DNA of 64,000 bases from Bacteroidales bacterium (GCA_017616735.1 JAFZXP010000010.1:1-64000); one strand, 5' to 3'. Numbered from the stretch's first letter, positions 27,314 through 36,474 are shown. Notes: generated by a model from the letters alone, not told the origin. A program made the numbers and translations.

Positions 27314-27321
27314 CAAAAATA
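27314..27321 (-). promoter_or_regulatory. -7 box of the LOG-family gene
   Basis: TATTTTTG on the minus strand, 17 bases before the ATG at 27296. The region where a -33 box would lie is occupied by the heptad array. Confidence 0.6.
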
Positions 27322-27330
27322 CAATTTTTT

Positions 27331-27425
27331 TTAGACTTTAGACCTTAGACTTTAGACTTTAGTCAAAAAAAATACCAACAACTAAAGACTAACAACTAAA
27401 GACTAAAGACTAAAGACTAAAGACT
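27331..27425. repeat. Inverted pair of CTAAAGA heptad arrays
   Basis: Left arm 27331-27364 (TTAGACT-type heptads), right arm 27380-27425 (ACTAAAG-type heptads), mutually complementary with a short A-rich loop. The right end encodes the last residues (SLVFSL) and stop of the M20 gene. Confidence 0.88.
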
Positions 27426-28500
27426 CGAATATACTAATTCCTGTTTCAATTATCTCATCCTCGAAAATATATTCCGGATTATGAAGCGGCAAATGCTCCT
27501 CGCCGCAACCTAAACCGAACAGGCAAACAGGGCAGACATCGGCAAAACGACCAAAATCCTCCGACCAGCGGAATGGCTCGTCAAGATATTGATAATCAAG
27601 GTTCAATGTTTTTGCAGCTTCTTCTACTGCGAGCACAGCCTCGTCGTTGTTCATCGTGGCCGAAAACGCTTCGTGTATGCTGCTTCCGAAGTCGAAATTC
27701 TGCTTCTCCGCGACCATGGCACACAGCTGAACCACGTCGGCCGTGAGATGTTGCAGTTTTTCGTTATCATACGAGCGCAAAGTGAGCCAAATCTCGGCAT
27801 GAGCCGGCGCCACTCCAAAGGTCTCCTCGCCAAGAACGGCATGCGTCATCGTCATCATCGTGAGCGGCTTTTCATTGCGAAGCATCTCGGCTTTCTTGCC
27901 GAAAATGTCAATGAGTGCCGACAAAACATGCTGTGGACTATGACCGGTTTCGGGTTGTGAAGCATGAGCTGTCACACCGTCAAAAACCAGCTTCAAACCC
28001 AGCGAACCTGCGGCAAAACAGCCTTTGCGCAACAAAATCTTGTTCTTCGTATAGCCCGGAATATTATGCAAGGCAAAAGCCATATCAGGCTTAATCTGCT
28101 CAAACTGCGGGTCGGCGATTACCGCCTTGGCGCCCTGTCCGGTTTCCTCAGCAGGCTGAAAAAGCAGCACTGTTTCGCCGTTTTCGGGACGTTTTTCGCT
28201 CAAACGTTGTGCCAAACCTGCCAAAATCGAAGCATGTCCGTCGTGTCCGCAGCGATGTGAGCAATGACGGCCGCCTTCAGGAATGTTAAGTGCATCTATA
28301 TCGCCTCTAACCAAAATCCGTTTCCCAGGCTTATTTCCCTTGAAAACCGCAGCAATACCGTTGCCTCCAATATTACGGATATGCACATCAGGATTCAGCT
28401 TTTCCAAAAACTCATTCAAAATGGCGTTGGTATTCACTTCCTTGCCCGAAAGCTCGGCGTTTTCATGCAATTGATGCCGAAGTTCAATGATGTTTTGCAT
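27403..28500 (-). CDS. M20 family metallo-amidohydrolase
   Basis: Zinc amidohydrolase of the hippurate/N-acyl amino acid hydrolase group, 365 residues from the ATG at 28500. Motifs: RHQLHENAELSGKE (8-21), GDIDALNI (66-73), HRCGHDGHASIL (82-93), a PAEETGQGA catalytic Glu segment, and a lid domain with the FDGVTAHAS pattern. The frame is open upstream to an ATG at 28638, but that stretch contains a translated repeat (HSDWSEAEQR) and lies at or before the promoter, so it is not part of the protein. The last six residues come from a heptad repeat. Confidence 0.9.
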   Translation of the reverse strand: MQNIIELRHQLHENAELSGKEVNTNAILNEFLEKLNPDVHIRNIGGNGIAAVFKGNKPGKRILVRGDIDALNIPEGGRHCSHRCGHDGHASILAGLAQRLSEKRPENGETVLLFQPAEETGQGAKAVIADPQFEQIKPDMAFALHNIPGYTKNKILLRKGCFAAGSLGLKLVFDGVTAHASQPETGHSPQHVLSALIDIFGKKAEMLRNEKPLTMMTMTHAVLGEETFGVAPAHAEIWLTLRSYDNEKLQHLTADVVQLCAMVAEKQNFDFGSSIHEAFSATMNNDEAVLAVEEAAKTLNLDYQYLDEPFRWSEDFGRFADVCPVCLFGLGCGEEHLPLHNPEYIFEDEIIETGISIFESLVFSL

Positions 28501-28519
28501 AATTCTAATAAGTTTAGTG

Positions 28520-28556
28520 ATATTCCTCTGTTCCGCTTCGCTCCAGTCGGAATGAC
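28520..28556. repeat. Half of a GTCATTTCGA element in the M20 leader
   Basis: A 37-base copy of one end (GTCATTCCGACTGGAGCGAAGCGG on the minus strand, in two parts) lies between the M20 promoter (28561-28568) and its ATG, so it should form the 5' end of the mRNA. Confidence 0.75.
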
Positions 28557-28560
28557 AATG

Positions 28561-28568
28561 CAAAAATA
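28561..28568 (-). promoter_or_regulatory. -7 box of the M20 gene
   Basis: TATTTTTG on the minus strand; a TTTG lies 24 bases further up (28596-28593). The predicted transcript starts almost exactly at the repeat end, giving a leader of about 55 bases. Confidence 0.6.
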
Positions 28569-28612
28569 ACATATATTTCACAACGATTCGGACAAAAAAT
28601 CGAAAGTTTTTG

Positions 28613-28620
28613 TATATTTG
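28613..28620 (+). promoter_or_regulatory. -7 box of the DUF4424/YARHG gene
   Basis: TATATTTG, 20 bases before the ATG at 28641. Confidence 0.55.
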
Positions 28621-28640
28621 CACGTTAAAAATCTTCAATT

Positions 28641-29789
28641 ATGAAAAAACTGCTCATTTCATTGGCAATCATCCTGTCGTTTATAACAACAAAGGCCAAC
28701 GACGGCGCCTTTTATTCCGAAGGGAACCATCTGATTCCAATTGTTGAAACCGACATCAGTGTGCAGAAGGAGATACTTACCGTGACTCGCCGCCATACCA
28801 AAAGTTATTATTTCGCAAAATATTATGTCACAGTGTATTACGAGTTTTTCAATCCTGGCGAGGATAAGGATTTGCTGGTAGGTTTTGAGGCGCTTCCGCC
28901 CAGCGAAGGCTTTGGCAGCCCCGACATCTTCGATTTCAAGGTTATAATGAACGGTGACTCATTGGATTATCAATTATCTGCTGTTCCCAAAGGTGATTAT
29001 TATATCGACGGACAATTTCAGCATTGTGTCGCGGAAGAAGATGAGTATTGGGATCCGTGTCTCTATGTTTATCATTTCGACGCGCATTTCACTAAAGGAG
29101 TCAACATCATACAGCACACTTATGTTTTCAATGGTTCGGACGACAACATGTGTGAGTTTGTTTTCGACTATGTCCTTACCGCTGCAAACCGCTGGGCCAA
29201 CAACGGCATAGACGACTTCACACTTGTTTTAGACATGGGAGACAGGGAATCATTCATGGTCGATCCGAAATTCTTCAACGACGCAAACGAATTTACCTGC
29301 GATGGCAAGGGAATAATCACAACCACCGATCGTTGGGGTGACAAAGTTCCGACTTATCACATTCAAGAAGGCAAAATAGTTTTCCACAAGAAAAATTTCC
29401 ATCCTAATGGAGAATTGTGGATTTATAAACCAGACTACAGATTAATAACTTACCAGAACAAAACAGTGTTTTTGGAAGACAGCAATATTCTTGATATAAT
29501 CAAAAAACAATATATCAACTTTTACAGAGAGTGCGATAACCTTAATATCAACAACGAATACAAAGATGACGAGAAACATATAGTCGGGGGTAAGGCGCAG
29601 ATAGCTGGTGAGACGAAACGCATTTTGAAAAACCTGCCTTTCGCCTATCGCGGATATGTGTTTAAAAACAAGGATTTACAGCAGTTTTTCGAATCGACGA
29701 AATGGTATATCCCCAATCCGGAATACAAGCCCGACATGAATGTCATGAGCAAAGATGAAAAGGATTGGATAAAGTTCTGGTCGGAATGA
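28641..29789 (+). CDS. Exported protein with DUF4424-like N-terminus and C-terminal YARHG domain
   Basis: 382 residues: a signal peptide (about 1-20, ending TTKA), then a large beta-rich region with YYVTVYYEFFNPGEDKDLLVGFEALPP-type content (shown here in part) that fits DUF4424. The C-terminal about 60 residues resemble the YARHG domain: LPFAYRGYVFKNKDLQQFF then W-Y-PNPEYKPD and a final DEKDWIKFW. YARHG domains are extracellular and thought to bind cell-wall material in other bacteria. Single gene with its own promoter. The exact role is unknown. Confidence 0.75.
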   Translation: MKKLLISLAIILSFITTKANDGAFYSEGNHLIPIVETDISVQKEILTVTRRHTKSYYFAKYYVTVYYEFFNPGEDKDLLVGFEALPPSEGFGSPDIFDFKVIMNGDSLDYQLSAVPKGDYYIDGQFQHCVAEEDEYWDPCLYVYHFDAHFTKGVNIIQHTYVFNGSDDNMCEFVFDYVLTAANRWANNGIDDFTLVLDMGDRESFMVDPKFFNDANEFTCDGKGIITTTDRWGDKVPTYHIQEGKIVFHKKNFHPNGELWIYKPDYRLITYQNKTVFLEDSNILDIIKKQYINFYRECDNLNINNEYKDDEKHIVGGKAQIAGETKRILKNLPFAYRGYVFKNKDLQQFFESTKWYIPNPEYKPDMNVMSKDEKDWIKFWSE

Positions 29790-29799
29790 GATTTTTATG

Positions 29800-29807
29800 T
29801 ATTTTTG
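29800..29807 (+). promoter_or_regulatory. -7 box of manA
   Basis: TATTTTTG, 21 bases before the ATG at 29829. Confidence 0.55.
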
Positions 29808-29828
29808 CAAGTTTGTAATTGAAAAGAA

Positions 29829-30818
29829 ATGAACGTGCTATATCCTTTGAAGTTTCAGCCCATGTTTTTGGAGAAAATCTGGGGCGGACAAAATGTTAAG
29901 ACATTGTTGCACAAGGACTTCGGCAAGCTGATGAACTGCGGCGAGATGTGGCTGCTGTCGGGCGTCGAAGGCCAGAACAGCATAGTGGCCAACGGTCAAT
30001 TTGAGGGCGATGAGATTAACGACCTGGTCGAAACCTTTATGGGCGACCTCGTTGGCGACAATGTTTTCGACAAATATGGTGAGACTTTCCCGTTGTTAAT
30101 CAAGATAATCGACCCGCTGACATGGTTGTCGGTACAGGTGCATCCCGACGACGAGATTGCACAGAAGATAGGGCTCGAAAACGGCAAAACCGAGATGTGG
30201 TACGTGATGCATGCCGACAAAGACGCTCAGCTGGTGTCGGGTTTCAACCGGGAGGTAACCAAAGCCGAGGTCGAAAAGCTCATTTACGACAAAAAGATAG
30301 CTGAAGTCCTCAACTACGAGGATGTGAACGAAGGCGACGTGTTTTTCATTCCGGCCAGACGCATTCACGCCTTGGGACCGGGCTGCATGGTGGCTGAAAT
30401 TCAGCAAACCAGCGACACCACCTACCGTGTTTACGACTGGGACCGAATCGACCAACACGGAATGTACCGCGAGCTGCACATTCCGCAGTCGCTGTTCACA
30501 TTGAATTACAAGCACGAAGACAACTACCGCACCGAGTATGACCGCAACAAAAAAGACTCAACGGTCAAGATGGTGGAATGTCCTTATTTCACTACTAATT
30601 ACATCAACTTGGATAAAGGTGTGGCTCTGGCTAAAGATTACAGCGAATTGGATTCATTCGTCATCTTGATGAGTGTTGGCGGCAGTTTCAGCCTGAAGTA
30701 CGACGGCGGCGAGGAAATCGTTGGCGCCGGCGAGTGCATACTGGTGCCAAACATCATCAAGAAGCTGGAAATCAGTGCATTGGAAGATTGTAAAATATTA
30801 GAAACTTATATTGTTTAA
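29829..30818 (+). CDS. manA: Mannose-6-phosphate isomerase, class I (short form)
   Basis: Interconverts mannose 6-phosphate and fructose 6-phosphate, linking glycolysis to GDP-mannose supply. The 329 residues form the cupin-type short ManA: N-terminal FLEKIWGGQ, zinc ligands in VQVHPDD (about 101-107) and KTEMWYV (Glu about 119), then IPARRIHALGPGCMVAEIQQTSDTTYR (in part) with the third ligand His and catalytic Arg. Full length for the Bacillus-type family. It could feed the DPM1-like mannosyltransferase at 13.7 kb, though the two are not adjacent. Confidence 0.93.
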   Translation: MNVLYPLKFQPMFLEKIWGGQNVKTLLHKDFGKLMNCGEMWLLSGVEGQNSIVANGQFEGDEINDLVETFMGDLVGDNVFDKYGETFPLLIKIIDPLTWLSVQVHPDDEIAQKIGLENGKTEMWYVMHADKDAQLVSGFNREVTKAEVEKLIYDKKIAEVLNYEDVNEGDVFFIPARRIHALGPGCMVAEIQQTSDTTYRVYDWDRIDQHGMYRELHIPQSLFTLNYKHEDNYRTEYDRNKKDSTVKMVECPYFTTNYINLDKGVALAKDYSELDSFVILMSVGGSFSLKYDGGEEIVGAGECILVPNIIKKLEISALEDCKILETYIV

Positions 30819-30838
30819 TCATTTTAAAAATTTATACC

Positions 30839-31333
30839 ATGAAAAAATTATTTGCATTCTTACTTTTCGGCTTTTTGTTTTTCGGCTTAAACGCCCAAAA
30901 CAAATCGGATTTGCCGAATATCACATTGAAAAATCTTGACGGTGAATCAATCAATGTGGCTGAAATCAACAACGACGGCAAGCCTTTCGTGATGACATTC
31001 TGGGCCACTTGGTGCGGACCGTGCGTGAAAGAGCACAACGCCTTAACCGAGGTTTATGACGACTGGGTAGAAGAAACCGGCATTAAGATTTTCTCAGTAT
31101 CAATCGACGACGCGCGCTCAACCGCGAAAATTAAACCTTTCGTCGACGGCAAAGGCTGGCCTTTCGAGATTTTGCTCGACGTGAACAGCGAACTGAAACG
31201 TGCTATGAATGTCAGCAACCCGCCTCACACCTTCCTTTTTGACGGTGACGGCAAGATTGTGTGGCAACACACAGGATATTTGGACGGAGGCGAAGAGGAT
31301 TTGTATGAGGAAATTCTCAAAATTTCCAAATAG
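30839..31333 (+). CDS. TlpA-like thiol-disulfide oxidoreductase
   Basis: 164 residues: signal peptide (cleavage near residue 20, GLNAQ), then a thioredoxin fold with the redox pair C59-G-P-C62 in FWATWCGPCVKEH and the cis-Pro segment NVSNPPHTFLFD. Periplasmic AhpC/TSA-TlpA family. It starts a three-gene run with a DUF6029 protein and an Omp28 protein, a grouping that I recall from other Bacteroidota and that suggests a shared envelope redox or folding task. Its stop TAG is the first triplet of a GGTTATA heptad array. Confidence 0.92.
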   Translation: MKKLFAFLLFGFLFFGLNAQNKSDLPNITLKNLDGESINVAEINNDGKPFVMTFWATWCGPCVKEHNALTEVYDDWVEETGIKIFSVSIDDARSTAKIKPFVDGKGWPFEILLDVNSELKRAMNVSNPPHTFLFDGDGKIVWQHTGYLDGGEEDLYEEILKISK

Positions 31334-31361
31334 GTTATTGGTTATAGGTTATAGGTTATTG
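31331..31361. repeat. GGTTATA heptad array
   Basis: Four 7-base direct copies between the TlpA-like and DUF6029 genes; the array begins at the TlpA stop codon. Confidence 0.75.
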
Positions 31362-31366
31362 AAATT

Positions 31367-33100
31367 ATGATAAAAAAATTATTGATATTATCGGTTTTCG
31401 TCCTCGGAACCACTGCGATGTTTGGTCAAGGTATCTTCGACAAATCGAAGGTGAGCGGCAGCTTCCAGGTTGACGGCAACTACTACTGGGAGGATGAAGG
31501 CATCGGCATCACTCAGGAAGACATCAACGGCAACAAGTTCGGAGGATACGGTTTCGGCAAAGTACAATACCAGCTTGGAAATTTCACAGCCGGCATACGT
31601 TTCGAGTCATACCAGATTTTTAAGATGACCGGACTCCCGACCGAATTGAACGGCATGGGGCTGGCTAATTATTTCGCCACATACGACAATGGCACCATTG
31701 GCGTGACAGTGGGCGACATCTACGACCAGTTCGGCAACGGCCTGATATTCAGAACATACGAAGAATGGACTCTTGGCTTCGACAATGCATTGCGAGGCAT
31801 TCGCGCCGTGTTTCGCCCAACCGAAGGCGTCACAATCAAGGGACTTTACGGCAAACAGAGGCTGTATTGGGAATCGTACGACGACCACGGCCTGGTACGC
31901 GGCATTGACGGCGAATGGGATCTCAACCAAAGCATCAAGGCATGGAACAACGCCAAACTTCACGCCACTCTTGGAGCAAGCTTCGTAAGCAAACACGAGG
32001 ACGAGTCGACTCATGAAGAGGGTGGCATCAGCTATAACATGCCTAAAAACGTTGGCGCTTACGCCGGACGCATGAACCTCGGCTATGGCAGGTTCGGCTT
32101 CTCGGCCGAGTATGCCCGAAAAATCAACGACCCGTCGGCTTTTAACAACTGGATTTATCGCGACGGCCAGGAGTTGCTGGCATCGTTGTCGTATTCGCAG
32201 AAAGGATTGGGCATTGTGTTGCAAGCCAAACGCGTCGACAACATGAGTTTCAAGTCGAAACGCACTGAAACCGAGAACAAGCTTGACATCGGCTTCATTC
32301 CGCCTCTCAACTACACTCACACTCACAGCCTGCCGTCGATGTTCTCTTATGCGACGCAGCCAATGGGTGAAATGGGCATTCAGCTTCAGGTTAACTATAC
32401 CATCCCGAAAAAGACAGCTCTCGGCGGAAAATACGGCACCAAGTTGGCTTTCAACTACAGCCAGGTGAATGACATCAAACGCGACTCAATCTTGGTGAAC
32501 GGTGTCAACACACTCAACATGATGGGCACCAAAGGCTACGACTCGCCGTTCTTCGCCATTGGCGACAAGATGTTCTACCGCGATTTCAACTTCGAAATCG
32601 ACAAGAAGATCAGCAAAGACTGGCATCTCACTTTGATGTACATCAACTTGTATTACGACATGGAGACCATCGAAGGTCATCCTAACGCCGAGCCAGTGAA
32701 GGCTCATTTCGCATTCGGCGAGGTTATCTACAAGGTGAACAAAAAGCATAGTGTGCGCCTCGAGCTGCAGCATATGTGGGATAACGTTAGCCAGAATCAG
32801 GAAATTGACCCCACCTACGAGGAAAACTACATAAAACGCGGCAACTGGTTCGCATTCCTGCTGGAATACACCATAGCCCCTAAGTGGTTCATCTCGGTGG
32901 CCGACAAATACAACTACGGCAACCCGATAGCCGACAACCGCGATCATTACATCACAGGTTCGTTCGGATACATCAAAGACCAGACACGTATCGCCATCAG
33001 CGGCGGCCGTCAAAGCCAAGGCTTGGTTTGCGTGGGAGGCGTTTGCCGTGAAGTGCCGGCATCAAGTGGAGTGCAGTTGACTGTAACAACATCGTTTTAA
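31367..33100 (+). CDS. DUF6029 family predicted outer-membrane protein
   Basis: 577 residues with a signal peptide (ending AMFGQ, about 1-21) and a porin-like run of amphipathic strands, e.g. GGYGFGKVQYQLGNFTAGIRF (in part), ending in the aromatic SGVQLTVTTSF typical of barrel C-termini recognised by the Bam machinery. This is the DUF6029 family, which usually lies next to Omp28/TlpA proteins in Bacteroidota. The substrate is unknown. Thirty-three bases after the TlpA-like gene and 97 before the Omp28-like gene, all in one direction. Confidence 0.82.
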   Translation: MIKKLLILSVFVLGTTAMFGQGIFDKSKVSGSFQVDGNYYWEDEGIGITQEDINGNKFGGYGFGKVQYQLGNFTAGIRFESYQIFKMTGLPTELNGMGLANYFATYDNGTIGVTVGDIYDQFGNGLIFRTYEEWTLGFDNALRGIRAVFRPTEGVTIKGLYGKQRLYWESYDDHGLVRGIDGEWDLNQSIKAWNNAKLHATLGASFVSKHEDESTHEEGGISYNMPKNVGAYAGRMNLGYGRFGFSAEYARKINDPSAFNNWIYRDGQELLASLSYSQKGLGIVLQAKRVDNMSFKSKRTETENKLDIGFIPPLNYTHTHSLPSMFSYATQPMGEMGIQLQVNYTIPKKTALGGKYGTKLAFNYSQVNDIKRDSILVNGVNTLNMMGTKGYDSPFFAIGDKMFYRDFNFEIDKKISKDWHLTLMYINLYYDMETIEGHPNAEPVKAHFAFGEVIYKVNKKHSVRLELQHMWDNVSQNQEIDPTYEENYIKRGNWFAFLLEYTIAPKWFISVADKYNYGNPIADNRDHYITGSFGYIKDQTRIAISGGRQSQGLVCVGGVCREVPASSGVQLTVTTSF

Positions 33101-33110
33101 AGTTCCCTTC

Positions 33111-33177
33111 GTCATTTCGACTGGAGCGAAGCGGAATCGGCATTTGAATGAGATTCCTCCGCTACGGTCGGAATGAC
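33111..33177. repeat. GTCATTTCGA element, short intergenic copy 2
   Basis: 67 bases from GTCATTTCGACTGGAGCGAA to GGTCGGAATGAC, between the DUF6029 and Omp28 genes. It lacks the middle hairpins of the longer copies. Confidence 0.85.
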
Positions 33178-33197
33178 GGGATAAAAAAGAAAAAAAT

Positions 33198-34031
33198 ATG
33201 AAAAGAATATCAATATTATTAGGCATGATGGTCGTTTTTGCGATGGCGTCGTGCGACAAACTGGAAGAGCCTTATTTCGTCGAACCTATTGTCAACGAAA
33301 GCGACACCATAGCTTTGGAAGCAGCCGACACTTTGAATTTCGACGGCAAGATAGTGGTTCTTTTGGAAGATTACACCGGCGTGAAATGCCCCAATTGCCC
33401 GGCAGCGGCACAGATAGCATCAAGTCTTCAGGATCAGTACGGCGAGCATCTTATTGTGATGGCTGTTCATCCAAGAGGCGCGCAGCAGTTGCCCGCAGGC
33501 GGATTCCCTGATTTCCGCACCGACGACGGCAACGAGTGGAACAACTTCTTCAACATTTCGGCTTATCCGACAGGCACAGTGAATCGTCAGGCTGCTATCA
33601 GCTCGGCATCATGGGAGACGGAAGTCGGTAACGTCATAGGCCAAGACGCTCCTGTCAGACTTATAGTAAAAACCGACTACTACGATGAGTCAAGAGAGTT
33701 GAAGGTGAGCGTTCACTCAAAGTTACTTCAGGATTTGGACAGCGAAAACCTGCGTCTTTCAGTCTGCATGATAGAAGACAACATCATCGGAAAGCAGTTG
33801 GTTCCAACTTCGGTAAACCCAAACGGTGTAATCGACGACTACACACACCGTCATGTTTTCAGAGGCACAGCCGACGGTTTCACATGGGGCAGAGTGTTGG
33901 ATTCGAGCATCACAAATATGAAGTTCACTTTGGACGAAGAATACAACGCGGACGAGTTTTACATTGTGGCTTTCATCAGCGATAACACCACAAGACAGGT
34001 GCTGATGGCAGCCGAAAGGAAGATAAAATAA
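33198..34031 (+). CDS. Omp28-related lipoprotein with thioredoxin-like fold
   Basis: 277 residues: lipobox (AMASC, Cys 19), then a thioredoxin-like domain with C64-P-N-C67 in YTGVKCPNCPAA and a cis-Pro type loop (ISAYPTGTVNR). A beta-sandwich C-terminal half (LRLSVCMIEDNI, YTHRHVFRG) completes the family layout. Omp28 proteins are surface lipoproteins of Porphyromonas and relatives. The CPNC motif suggests a link to the TlpA-like redox protein at the start of this cluster. Followed at once by a bidirectional terminator. Confidence 0.87.
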   Translation: MKRISILLGMMVVFAMASCDKLEEPYFVEPIVNESDTIALEAADTLNFDGKIVVLLEDYTGVKCPNCPAAAQIASSLQDQYGEHLIVMAVHPRGAQQLPAGGFPDFRTDDGNEWNNFFNISAYPTGTVNRQAAISSASWETEVGNVIGQDAPVRLIVKTDYYDESRELKVSVHSKLLQDLDSENLRLSVCMIEDNIIGKQLVPTSVNPNGVIDDYTHRHVFRGTADGFTWGRVLDSSITNMKFTLDEEYNADEFYIVAFISDNTTRQVLMAAERKIK

Positions 34032-34055
34032 AAAGGAGGCCTGTTGACCTCCTTT
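34032..34055. terminator. Bidirectional terminator between the Omp28 gene and tRNA
   Basis: AAAGGAGG (34032-34039) pairs with CCTCCTTT (34048-34055). On the minus strand it is followed by a long T-rich run, so it is best suited to end the tRNA transcript; it also directly follows the Omp28 stop. Confidence 0.75.
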
Positions 34056-34057
34056 AG

Positions 34058-34131
<74 letters not shown>

Positions 34132-34146
34132 TCGTGATTTGGGCTG

Positions 34147-34154
34147 CAAAAATA
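34147..34154 (-). promoter_or_regulatory. -7 box of the initiator tRNA gene
   Basis: TATTTTTG on the minus strand, 15 bases upstream of the mature 5' end. A partial -33 (CTTGAC) lies about 20 bases further up. Confidence 0.6.
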
Positions 34155-34213
34155 CAACATTTTTGCTCTCATGTCAAGTGTTTTTTGAAAAAAATTGAAA
34201 TATTTTTAAAAAT

Positions 34214-35095
34214 ATGGATCATAAAGCAGGTTATGTCAACATCATCGGAAAGCCAAACGTTGGTAAATCGACGTTGATGAACGACTTGGTGGGCGAAAAA
34301 ATAAGCATCATCACCTCCAAGGCGCAAACCACCAGACATCGCATCCTGGGCATCGTCAACGGTGACGACTTCCAGATAGTGTTTTCGGACACTCCCGGAA
34401 TCATCAAGAATCCGGCATATAAGATGCATGAGATAATGAATCAGTATATCAACGTGGCGTTTATCGACGCCGATTTGATATTGTATGTGGTGGATATCAC
34501 CGACAAGAAAATCGATGAAGAGACTATTGAGCGCATCAAGAAAATGGAGGTGCCGGTGTTTGTTTTGCTCAACAAAATCGACCTGTCAACCCAAGAAGAC
34601 GTGGAAAAAGCCGTGGAATTCTGGAAGAATGCACTTCCGGCAGCCACGGTATTCCCGATTTCGGCCATGCATCAGGCCAACATTCAGTTTGTGTTTGAAA
34701 GCATAGTCGAAAAGCTGCCAGTATGCCCACCATACTTCCCCAAAGACGAGCTAACCGACCGCTCGATGCGATTCTTCGTCACCGAAATCATCCGCGAGAA
34801 GATTCTGCTTAACTACCAGCAGGAAATTCCGTATTGTGTTGAGGTGGCTGTTGACGCTTATGAAGAAAGTTCAAAGCTTATCAACATCAAGGCTACGATA
34901 TACGCCTCGCGCGAGTCGCAGAAAGCCATTCTGATTGGCAAAGGAGGAGCGGCGATTAAGAAGGTCGGCATACAGTCGCGAGCCGACATTGAGGAATTTA
35001 CAGGAAAGAAGATTTTCCTGGATTTGCGAGTGAAAGTCGATAAGGATTGGCGTGATAACGAGGAAGAGTTGAAGCATTTCGGGTATGAAGCTTAA
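34214..35095 (+). CDS. era: GTPase Era
   Basis: Essential GTPase that binds the 3' end of 16S rRNA during 30S assembly. In the 293-residue protein G1 is GKPNVGKST (12-20), G3 DTPG (59-62) and G4 NKID (120-123), followed by a C-terminal KH RNA-binding domain with GKGGAAIKKVGIQSR. Full length. The start is the ATG at 34214, after an AT-rich leader. It is followed by der, another ribosome-assembly GTPase, across a heptad repeat; grouping of the two is common in Bacteroidota. Confidence 0.96.
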   Translation: MDHKAGYVNIIGKPNVGKSTLMNDLVGEKISIITSKAQTTRHRILGIVNGDDFQIVFSDTPGIIKNPAYKMHEIMNQYINVAFIDADLILYVVDITDKKIDEETIERIKKMEVPVFVLLNKIDLSTQEDVEKAVEFWKNALPAATVFPISAMHQANIQFVFESIVEKLPVCPPYFPKDELTDRSMRFFVTEIIREKILLNYQQEIPYCVEVAVDAYEESSKLINIKATIYASRESQKAILIGKGGAAIKKVGIQSRADIEEFTGKKIFLDLRVKVDKDWRDNEEELKHFGYEA

Positions 35096-35098
35096 CGA

Positions 35099-35131
35099 AG
35101 TTAGAAGTTAGAAGTTAGGAGTTAGAAGTTA
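35099..35131. repeat. AGTTAGA heptad array (direct only)
   Basis: Four or five 7-base copies between era and der, on one strand, without a complementary arm. It is followed by TCAGTTGT/TCAGTTAT near-repeats. Confidence 0.8.
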
Positions 35132-35166
35132 ATCAGTTGTTCAGTTATTCAGTTAATTTTAAAAAA

Positions 35167-36474
35167 ATGAGTAATATAGTAGCAATAGTTGGAAGACCGA
35201 ACGTCGGAAAATCGACGTTATTCAACCGTTTGGTGCAGTCGCGTCAGGCGATTGTGGAGGAAAGCAGCGGCGTGACACGCGACCGTCATTACGGACACAG
35301 CGATTGGAACGGCAAATCGTTCACCGTAATCGACACTGGCGGCTATGTGGTCGGATCGGATGACATTTTTGAGGAAGAAATCCGTAAACAAGTGGATTTG
35401 GCCATCGATGAGGCCGATGTCATCATCTTTGTGGTCGACGGACAGGCAGGAGTGCACGTACTGGACGAAGACGTGGCAGTGATTCTGCGCAAATGCAAAA
35501 AGAAAGTGCTTCTTGGCGTCAACAAGACCGATATTCCGAGCAAGGTTGGCGAGGCTGCGGAATTCTACGCCCTCGGACTCGGCGAGGTTTACCCGTTCTC
35601 GGCGATGACAGGCACCGGTACGGGCGAGTTGCTCGACGAAGTGGTGAAATATCTGCCAAGCGACACCACCGAAGACTATTCCGACCTGCCTCGTTTCGCA
35701 GTGGTCGGTCGCCCCAATGTGGGCAAGTCGTCGATGATCAACGCCTTCTTGGGCCAAGAGCGGAATATCGTCACAGATATCGCAGGCACTACCCGCGACA
35801 GCAACAACACCCACTTCAACGCCTTCGGCATGGATTTCATGCTGGTTGACACCGCCGGATTGCGCAAAAAGAGCAAAGTTTATGAAAACATCGAATTCTA
35901 CTCGGTGATGCGTTCCATCCGCGCCATCGAGGAATGCGACGTGGCCATACTAATCATCGATGCATCCGAAGGGTTCCAGGCACAGGATATGAACATTCTG
36001 CGACTGATTGAACGTAACAAGAAAGGTTTGGTTTTGGTGGTCAACAAATGGGATTTGATTGACAAGGACAGCAACACTCATTTGGCTTTCGAGAACGAAA
36101 TTCGTGAGAAAACAGCTCCTTTCACCGACTATCCGATCATATTCACATCGGCCATCAACCGCCAGCGCACATTCAAAGTGCTGGAAACGGCCCATCAAGT
36201 TTATGAAAACCGCGAGCGCAAGGTGCCGGTGCGCGAGCTCAACGACACCATGCTTGAGATTATCAACAGCCAGCCTCCGCAAATCGCATCGCGTGGTCGT
36301 TATCTGAAGATCAAATATATCACCCAGCTGAAGAGCCCTACCCCGCAGTTTATTTTCTTCTGCAACCTGCCGAAGGACGTGAAGGACAACTACATGCGGT
36401 TCCTTGAGAATAAAATCCGCAGCAATTGGAACTTCACCGGGGTGCCGATACAGCTGTTTTTCAGAGAAAAATAA
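35167..36474 (+). CDS. der: Ribosome biogenesis GTPase Der
   Basis: Tandem-GTPase factor for 50S maturation. From the ATG at 35167 ([17 protein letters not shown]) it has 435 residues. Domain 1 has GRPNVGKST (9-17) and NKTD, and domain 2 has a second GRPNVGKSS near 180, a DTAGLRKKS switch and NKWDLID. A KH-like C-terminal domain ends in [16 protein letters not shown], the Der signature. The frame opens earlier (35137), but that part lies next to repeat sequence and gives no family match, so 35167 is preferred. Confidence 0.97.
   Translation: MSNIVAIVGRPNVGKSTLFNRLVQSRQAIVEESSGVTRDRHYGHSDWNGKSFTVIDTGGYVVGSDDIFEEEIRKQVDLAIDEADVIIFVVDGQAGVHVLDEDVAVILRKCKKKVLLGVNKTDIPSKVGEAAEFYALGLGEVYPFSAMTGTGTGELLDEVVKYLPSDTTEDYSDLPRFAVVGRPNVGKSSMINAFLGQERNIVTDIAGTTRDSNNTHFNAFGMDFMLVDTAGLRKKSKVYENIEFYSVMRSIRAIEECDVAILIIDASEGFQAQDMNILRLIERNKKGLVLVVNKWDLIDKDSNTHLAFENEIREKTAPFTDYPIIFTSAINRQRTFKVLETAHQVYENRERKVPVRELNDTMLEIINSQPPQIASRGRYLKIKYITQLKSPTPQFIFFCNLPKDVKDNYMRFLENKIRSNWNFTGVPIQLFFREK

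Noticed and set aside
27331..27425. CRISPR-like array
   Set aside because: The period is 7 bases with no unique spacers and no cas genes; it is a microsatellite-type array.
28501..28638. N-terminal extension of the M20 protein by 46 residues
   Set aside because: It translates a dispersed repeat and crosses the promoter box; the M20 family starts at 28500.
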